Assembly (NCBI GenBank): GCA_036267975.1
Contig: DATAVA010000041.1
Location: 1-64,000, forward strand
Direction: 5' to 3'
DNA: 64,000 nt
From: DAIDKA01 sp036267975
Lineage (GTDB): Bacteria > Pseudomonadota > Gammaproteobacteria > Steroidobacterales > Steroidobacteraceae
A model generated the notes under the pieces. The model saw nothing but the letters and a program-made list of their open reading frames with translations. It did no database searches and was not told where the DNA came from. Both the position numbers and the translations under genes were made by a program. Positions 59,601 through 64,000 of this stretch are shown here, piece after piece (positions within the stretch are counted from its first letter, which is position 1; the number at the start of each line of letters is the position of its first letter).

Positions 59601-61649
59601 TCAATTGGCTCCGCATGCCGTGTCGGGGCGGGTCCAGTCAGTGTCAGCGTTGAAGGGGGCCGGTGCGCTCGACTTGTGCGTGGATGCGCCGGTACTGGAG
59701 GCGACCTGGTAGACCCTGGACATGTTGTTGTTGAATTTCGGCAGCTGCTGGTTGAGCTCCTCCGCTTGTACGGCGGTGATTTCCGGGAGTTCGACTTTTC
59801 TGCTCATGACCGTCCGCATCACGCCCTCACGCAGATCTGCGATCCGCCAGTAGTGGACGCCACCCATTTCTGTATCCACCGGGTCTGAATCGTAATCCCA
59901 CTTCCACTCGGAGCCACCCCTAGGCAGATGTATCGCTGTCACCCAACAATGATACGTAGGGTAGTCTGTCATCCAGGGAGCCATCTGATCCTGCTCTTTG
60001 GGGCGGTGGTATTCGTTGGGCGGCGTAAAACCAGCCCCATAGATGTTCAGGCTCCGGCCATCGGCGTCATCACCGGTCCAGTCGACTTTTCCGTGTCCCG
60101 TGAGGATTAGGACTAGCAGCCCTTGCTGCTCGTCGTAATTCCATGCGCTCGTATCCTGCTCGATCCACCCGTCATTCTGCCGCCAATACGCCTTGACGGC
60201 CTTATCGGCATCCTCTGCCGACATCGCTTTGATTCTGAAGGCGGCGCTACGGGCACCGTCACCGCGTAGAATCTCCTGGACCTTGATCGCTGCTTTCTGA
60301 TCGAAGCCCTTGTTGGAGTCGACATCCAGGACGAGGATCGCATCCGGAGACCGCGGTGGCTTGCTCGGCACGCTTTCGAGATCGCTACCCGCGGGGCGCA
60401 AAGGCAGTACCCAGCGTAATGTCAGGGGCGGCTCGAGCGTGCTGTCTCCCAGGCGCGTTCCATCCAGCCAATAGACCTTGTTTTCCAGATTGACCCGAAC
60501 GACGACATGGTCGAAGAACCCGGGTGTCGGCAGTCGCTCATTTATGCCGTCACCGCCTGCGGAATTCACGAGAACCGGTTCTCCGCGAATCCCTAGTTCC
60601 CGTAGAACCGCGAGCAGCAACGCGGTCTTTGCCTTGCAGTCGCCGAACTTGCGTTCCCAGGTTTGATCAGCGGTGGCGGGAGTCAAATTGCCACCATTAA
60701 GGCCTACGTAGACATAGCGAATGCGATCCTGAACCAACTTCAACGCCGCGGCCATTCGCTTCACGGGGTCACTCTGTGCAGATGCGATCTGCGTGATTTC
60801 CGCCCGGACCGGAGAATTGCGTGCCAGCACAGCGGCCTTATCGAACAAAGGCCAGATGCGTCGCGACACGTCGGTCCAGCTGTCGAAGTCCGAAACTTCG
60901 AGGAATCTGCGAACGTTGACCCGTGCGGGCGCCCCGTCCGCAATGACGGCCGAATGAGGATCTCGTAACTCGTATAGGAGCTCGACCTGTCCATTGACCG
61001 TTGTCGGCGTGACGCCACTCACATCGGGTGAGGCACGCCAGTGTATGTTGCTTGTCTTTGGCCAGACCACCCGCATCCGAAAGGCACCCGGAAGTCCGGT
61101 CGCCGGAAGTTGGGCGAATCCGAACAGGTGATCGCCAAGAGTCGGATCCTTGGTGCGAACTGTTGCGGCGAATTCCAGTTCATCCCCCACCTGCAATCCA
61201 GGTGATTGAAGCGTTGCCGTCAATTGACCATTCAGAGCCGCCTGCTCGAGAAATCCTTCACGCTGCAGGACCTGAAACTTCGTGGTCTTCAGAACGTCTA
61301 TGACTTCCGTGCCGCGGATTATCCGGAGGTAATGAACCTTCGCGTCCCCGGCATCGGGGCTCCACGACACCGAAATGTTTCCTGCCGAGAGCGCATCCGG
61401 TTTCAGAATCTTCATCCGATAGGCCTGATAGGCCTCGAAACCATTTGGCCCAAGGCGAATCTGATTATCCGAATAGACCACCCGAAACGGTGCGCCATCG
61501 GGCGTGGGGCTGTCGGTGGGCGTCGGGAACGGAATTACCCAGCTCGGTGCTTCGGTGTACTGGATGTCTCTGTTCCCGGCGTTCCCGGCATTGGATTGGG
61601 GCGCGAGAACCAGGGCGATCGCGCAAATCAAGAACCGGTAGTCGCGCAT
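59601..61649 (-). CDS. Exported DUF3857 and transglutaminase-domain protein
   Basis: A 682-residue protein. ATG 61649 has GAGGG 8 bases upstream and gives a signal peptide (YRFLICAIALVLAPQSNA). Residues ~60-300 are DUF3857-like (YQAYRMKILKPDALSAGNIS, QREGFLEQAALNGQLTATLQ, AATVRTKDP). The transglutaminase core at ~300-430 keeps its triad: Cys in KFGDCKAKTALL, His in FFDHVVVRV and Asp in YWLDGTRLGD. It probably acts in the periplasm, cleaving or cross-linking peptides. It is the first gene beyond tRNA-Phe, and its composition looks less GC-rich than the core genes (impression). Confidence 0.9.
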   Translation of the reverse strand: MRDYRFLICAIALVLAPQSNAGNAGNRDIQYTEAPSWVIPFPTPTDSPTPDGAPFRVVYSDNQIRLGPNGFEAYQAYRMKILKPDALSAGNISVSWSPDAGDAKVHYLRIIRGTEVIDVLKTTKFQVLQREGFLEQAALNGQLTATLQSPGLQVGDELEFAATVRTKDPTLGDHLFGFAQLPATGLPGAFRMRVVWPKTSNIHWRASPDVSGVTPTTVNGQVELLYELRDPHSAVIADGAPARVNVRRFLEVSDFDSWTDVSRRIWPLFDKAAVLARNSPVRAEITQIASAQSDPVKRMAAALKLVQDRIRYVYVGLNGGNLTPATADQTWERKFGDCKAKTALLLAVLRELGIRGEPVLVNSAGGDGINERLPTPGFFDHVVVRVNLENKVYWLDGTRLGDSTLEPPLTLRWVLPLRPAGSDLESVPSKPPRSPDAILVLDVDSNKGFDQKAAIKVQEILRGDGARSAAFRIKAMSAEDADKAVKAYWRQNDGWIEQDTSAWNYDEQQGLLVLILTGHGKVDWTGDDADGRSLNIYGAGFTPPNEYHRPKEQDQMAPWMTDYPTYHCWVTAIHLPRGGSEWKWDYDSDPVDTEMGGVHYWRIADLREGVMRTVMSRKVELPEITAVQAEELNQQLPKFNNNMSRVYQVASSTGASTHKSSAPAPFNADTDWTRPDTACGAN

Positions 61650-62019
61650 GACATTTCCCTCGCGCCAGCAACTCATCTATTACTCGGTCTTGATGCCAAG
61701 CTGCCGCTGATATTGTCACAACAGAATGGGCCCGGCAAAGTATCCGATACGCCCAGCTGAATCTCGTCGTGAATGGTGCGGCGGCAACGCTCGACGTCTT
61801 GGCGGTGCAAGCGGTAGGGTTCATCGGCAAGCAGGGGCATCGATGCAGGAGCGAAGCAGCCGTTCGACTCAGGAGGAGCGAAGCTGCGACGCCTTGGTGT
61901 TGAAGATCCGGGTGCTCCAGAGCCTAAAACTCTCGCGTTTAGCCGCACCAAGGAAGCGTTCAACGTCTGCTGCGGCTGCTTTCCAGTAGATCGTGAGTAT
62001 CCGCTGCTGTGCAGCCCGA
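61650..62019. other. Intergenic stretch with an 11-base direct repeat
   Basis: A 370-base gap between two minus-strand genes. Short open frames exist on both strands (the best is 96 codons at 61673-61963, minus), but none has a good ribosome site, a recognisable family or normal amino-acid content. The only pattern seen is AGGAGCGAAGC repeated at 61847-61857 and 61874-61884 (27-base period), both in plus orientation. It may be decayed coding sequence. Confidence 0.4.
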
Positions 62020-63858
62020 TCAGGTCGCAGGCGTCCCCGCCGCCGCGGGCAAATTCATCAGCGCCGCCAGTCTGGCCCAGCGGGCGCTTTCGCGCAGCTG
62101 TAGCGCCTGCGCGCTTTGAAGATTGTACGGGATATTGGGGTCTCGCTCCGCGATCGCCCTCTCGTACCGGTCCGCGGCCGCATCGATGTCGCCACAGATG
62201 GCGTGGAAGGTTGCCAGCCCCCTGGATGCTCCGTAGGCCTCGCCCCGGCCCAGCGCGCTTACGATTTCACCTCCGCGGTCCGGCTCGCCCGTGCGCACCA
62301 ACAGGCCCGCATAGGCCGCGACAGTCTGTGAAAACCAGGGCGCCAGGGAAAACGCTTTCTCGGCGAATGGAAGTGCTTCGGCAAACTTCTGGCGTGCACT
62401 GTGAAGCGCGGCAAGGTAGAGGTGAGTCGGCATAAAATTGGGATCCAGGTCCCGACTCTGGTACAGAAGTTCCTCGGCCTCGCCATGCCGGCCCACCGCA
62501 ATCAGGCTCACGCCCAGCGAGGCGCGATACATGAGGTTGAGTGGGTCTGCCTGAACAGCCAGTTGCAGCTGCTCCACCGCTTCTTGCCGGCGGCCCGACC
62601 CCAGGAAGTAAAATAGACCACAATTAAAGTGCACCTGAGGCGATCCCCGGCCCCCCGCAGGCATCGCCAAGGCAAACTGGCGTCCGGCTTCATGCCAGTC
62701 GTAGTCATAGGCCGCTGCAAGTGCACACAATGCCCCATGCGCCTCCGCAAGCGAAGGGTCCATTTCCAGGGCCCGTTTCGCCAGAGTGCGGATGGCCGGC
62801 GCCACTTCATGCAGCGGCGAAAACCCCAACCCCGCCCGACCGATAAGATGCTCTGCATACAGAGCGTGGGCCAGCGGGTACTGAGGGTCGAGCGCGATGG
62901 CCTGCTCATGGAACAGCTTGGCCTGATCCATCGATTCTGCCCTGAGCTTCCAATGGAAGTACCGGGCCTTGAGAAGTGCCTCGTAGGCCGGAAGCGCAGG
63001 CGTATGACGCGGCTTGGCGGCATCCTGCGGTGAAAGTTTGATCTTGAGCGCCTCTGAGATGGCAGCGGAGATCTCGTCCTGTACCGCAAACACATCCGCC
63101 AGCTCGCGGTCATAGCGCTGCGACCACAGGTGGCTCCCGTTCGACGCCGATATCAGCTGCGCTGTTACGCGAATGCGGTTGCCCGAGCGCCGCACGCTGC
63201 CCTCGAGAACATTGGCCACGCCCAGCGTCTCGGCGATCCTGCGAATGTCGGTGTTCTGTCCCTTGAAGGCGAATGCCGAAGTGCGCGCGATGACTCTGAG
63301 CCCGGAGATCTGTGCCAGGACGTTGATGATCTCTTCCGCCAGTCCGTCGCTGAAATACTCATGCTCCTTGTCGCCGCTCAGGTTGGCGAACGCCAAGACC
63401 GCGATGGAAGGCAGACGCTCGACAGCCGCATCCATGGTGCGCGAAGCGTCAGGGATTCGGGCCGAGTCCTTCTCCACAAACCGGCGAACGTCAGTAAGAT
63501 AGGCGCGCCACGCACGGTCGCTCGCATCTCCTGACCATGCCGAAAGGTCTGCCGTTTGCGTGAGCTCGAACATGATCGGTCGCTGGCAGTCCTCGATCAT
63601 CACGGGAACCAGCGTCCCGTTGCGGTCCGCGAGGGTCGCTTCGGCGCGTACCCAGCGGGACTCCACGGACTTCCGCGACCACAGGACCACCACCGCCTTG
63701 GCATCCTTGAGGGCCTTCTCGGTCACTTGGTCGTAGGCCTCCCCGGTTCGCAACGTCGCATCCCACCAGACGCTGAATCCCGCGCGCTCGAAGCCGTCCG
63801 CAAACCGCCGAGCGGTCGCCTGGTCCTCGCGGTTGTAGGACAGGAAAATATCAGCCAA
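62020..63858 (-). CDS. TIR domain - FlgO/TolB-like - TPR protein
   Basis: A 612-residue protein. Residues 1-~130 are a TIR domain: ADIFLSYNREDQATARRFAD, FSVWWDATLRTGE, VVVLWSRKSVESRWVRAEA, with the Glu of WVRAE at ~73 in the position of the NAD-cleaving residue. Residues ~150-265 are an FlgO/TolB-N-like domain (LPSIAVLAFANLSGDKEHEY, FSDGLAEEIINVLAQISGLR, GTVRRSGNRIRV-type SVRRSGNRIRVTAQL). The rest is TPR repeats. TTG 63858 is the likely start: GGAG lies 5 bases upstream, whereas TTG 63864 abuts that motif. It resembles adenylate-cyclase-like TPR regulators with TIR replacing the cyclase. A signalling or defence role is inferred. Confidence 0.88.
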   Translation of the reverse strand: MADIFLSYNREDQATARRFADGFERAGFSVWWDATLRTGEAYDQVTEKALKDAKAVVVLWSRKSVESRWVRAEATLADRNGTLVPVMIEDCQRPIMFELTQTADLSAWSGDASDRAWRAYLTDVRRFVEKDSARIPDASRTMDAAVERLPSIAVLAFANLSGDKEHEYFSDGLAEEIINVLAQISGLRVIARTSAFAFKGQNTDIRRIAETLGVANVLEGSVRRSGNRIRVTAQLISASNGSHLWSQRYDRELADVFAVQDEISAAISEALKIKLSPQDAAKPRHTPALPAYEALLKARYFHWKLRAESMDQAKLFHEQAIALDPQYPLAHALYAEHLIGRAGLGFSPLHEVAPAIRTLAKRALEMDPSLAEAHGALCALAAAYDYDWHEAGRQFALAMPAGGRGSPQVHFNCGLFYFLGSGRRQEAVEQLQLAVQADPLNLMYRASLGVSLIAVGRHGEAEELLYQSRDLDPNFMPTHLYLAALHSARQKFAEALPFAEKAFSLAPWFSQTVAAYAGLLVRTGEPDRGGEIVSALGRGEAYGASRGLATFHAICGDIDAAADRYERAIAERDPNIPYNLQSAQALQLRESARWARLAALMNLPAAAGTPAT

Positions 63859-64000
63859 AAGCAACTCCGATTGCTATGGAACGGATGGCGCCCCTGGACG
63901 CGATCCGGCCTTGGTAAACAAACGTGAACCGCAGAGTCTATACGCCTCAGAACTCCGCGGTCGAATGGCGCCTTCCAGGCGGTCATTCTCGGTATGTCCG

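Noticed and set aside
61673..61963. 96-codon minus-strand open frame between the DUF3857 and TIR genes
   Set aside because: No ribosome site, no recognised family, and odd Ser/Pro/Arg-rich composition; treated as non-coding or decayed.
1..64000. Insertion sequences, CRISPR arrays, rRNA genes and phage genes
   Set aside because: No transposase or integrase motif, no regularly spaced repeats, and no rRNA-like sequence was seen on either strand.

Overview
This window comes from a GC-rich bacterial chromosome, most likely a gammaproteobacterium near the Xanthomonadales, Steroidobacterales or Nevskiales. The grounds are the mutY-yggX pair, aerobic hemF, the zwf/edd/eda Entner-Doudoroff genes, an Anbu operon, and the abundance of S9/S46 peptidases and polysaccharide-type hydrolases. 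The lineage is inferred from gene content, not measured.

Region 1 (1-18.4 kb) is the most unusual part. Three tandem pairs of FtsX/MacB-type ABC permeases (1659-3971, 7564-9910, 16036-18410) alternate with exported hydrolases and oxidoreductases: an S46 dipeptidyl peptidase, a degenerate M14-like/GH105-like fusion, a YtcJ-type amidohydrolase, a GMC flavoprotein with a Tat-exported small subunit, and an S9 peptidase. A PadR repressor and a HAAS-type membrane protein sit divergently at the left end. No ABC ATPase is encoded in the window. A 51-codon, internally deleted relic of the S9 gene lies between the S9 gene and the third permease pair.

Region 2 (18.5-35.3 kb) holds accessory redox, transport and regulatory genes: DUF2975/XRE pair, alpha/beta hydrolase, S9 peptidase and tautomerase, two oxidoreductases with N-terminal hydrophobic leaders (an SDR and a quinone-oxidoreductase-like protein), an MFS pump with HIT and DsbA-like genes, two aldo/keto reductases, an ArsR-SRPBCC-VOC operon, a DUF945 protein, and a MerR regulator fused to a protein-isoaspartate-methyltransferase-like domain.

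Region 3 (35.3-44.8 kb) has a minus-strand run of zwf, an ankyrin-repeat gene, a CE15-like esterase, a phosphoesterase and a di-haem peroxidase, divergent from edd-eda.

Region 4 (44.8-53.9 kb) is a haem-biosynthesis cluster, hemA-hemL-[histidine kinase-response regulator]-hemC-hemD-hemB-hemE-hemF, with many 4-base start/stop overlaps. It covers glutamyl-tRNA to protoporphyrinogen IX, except the final oxidase and ferrochelatase.

Region 5 (53.9-64 kb) holds the Anbu operon (Anbu, transglutaminase-like, alpha-E, ATP-grasp), in which the transglutaminase-like protein has lost its catalytic Cys and His. It is followed by mutY-yggX, tRNA-Phe(GAA) with a strong promoter, an exported DUF3857-transglutaminase protein, and a TIR-FlgO-TPR protein. 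Long open frames antisense to these genes were treated as GC-rich shadows and are not listed.
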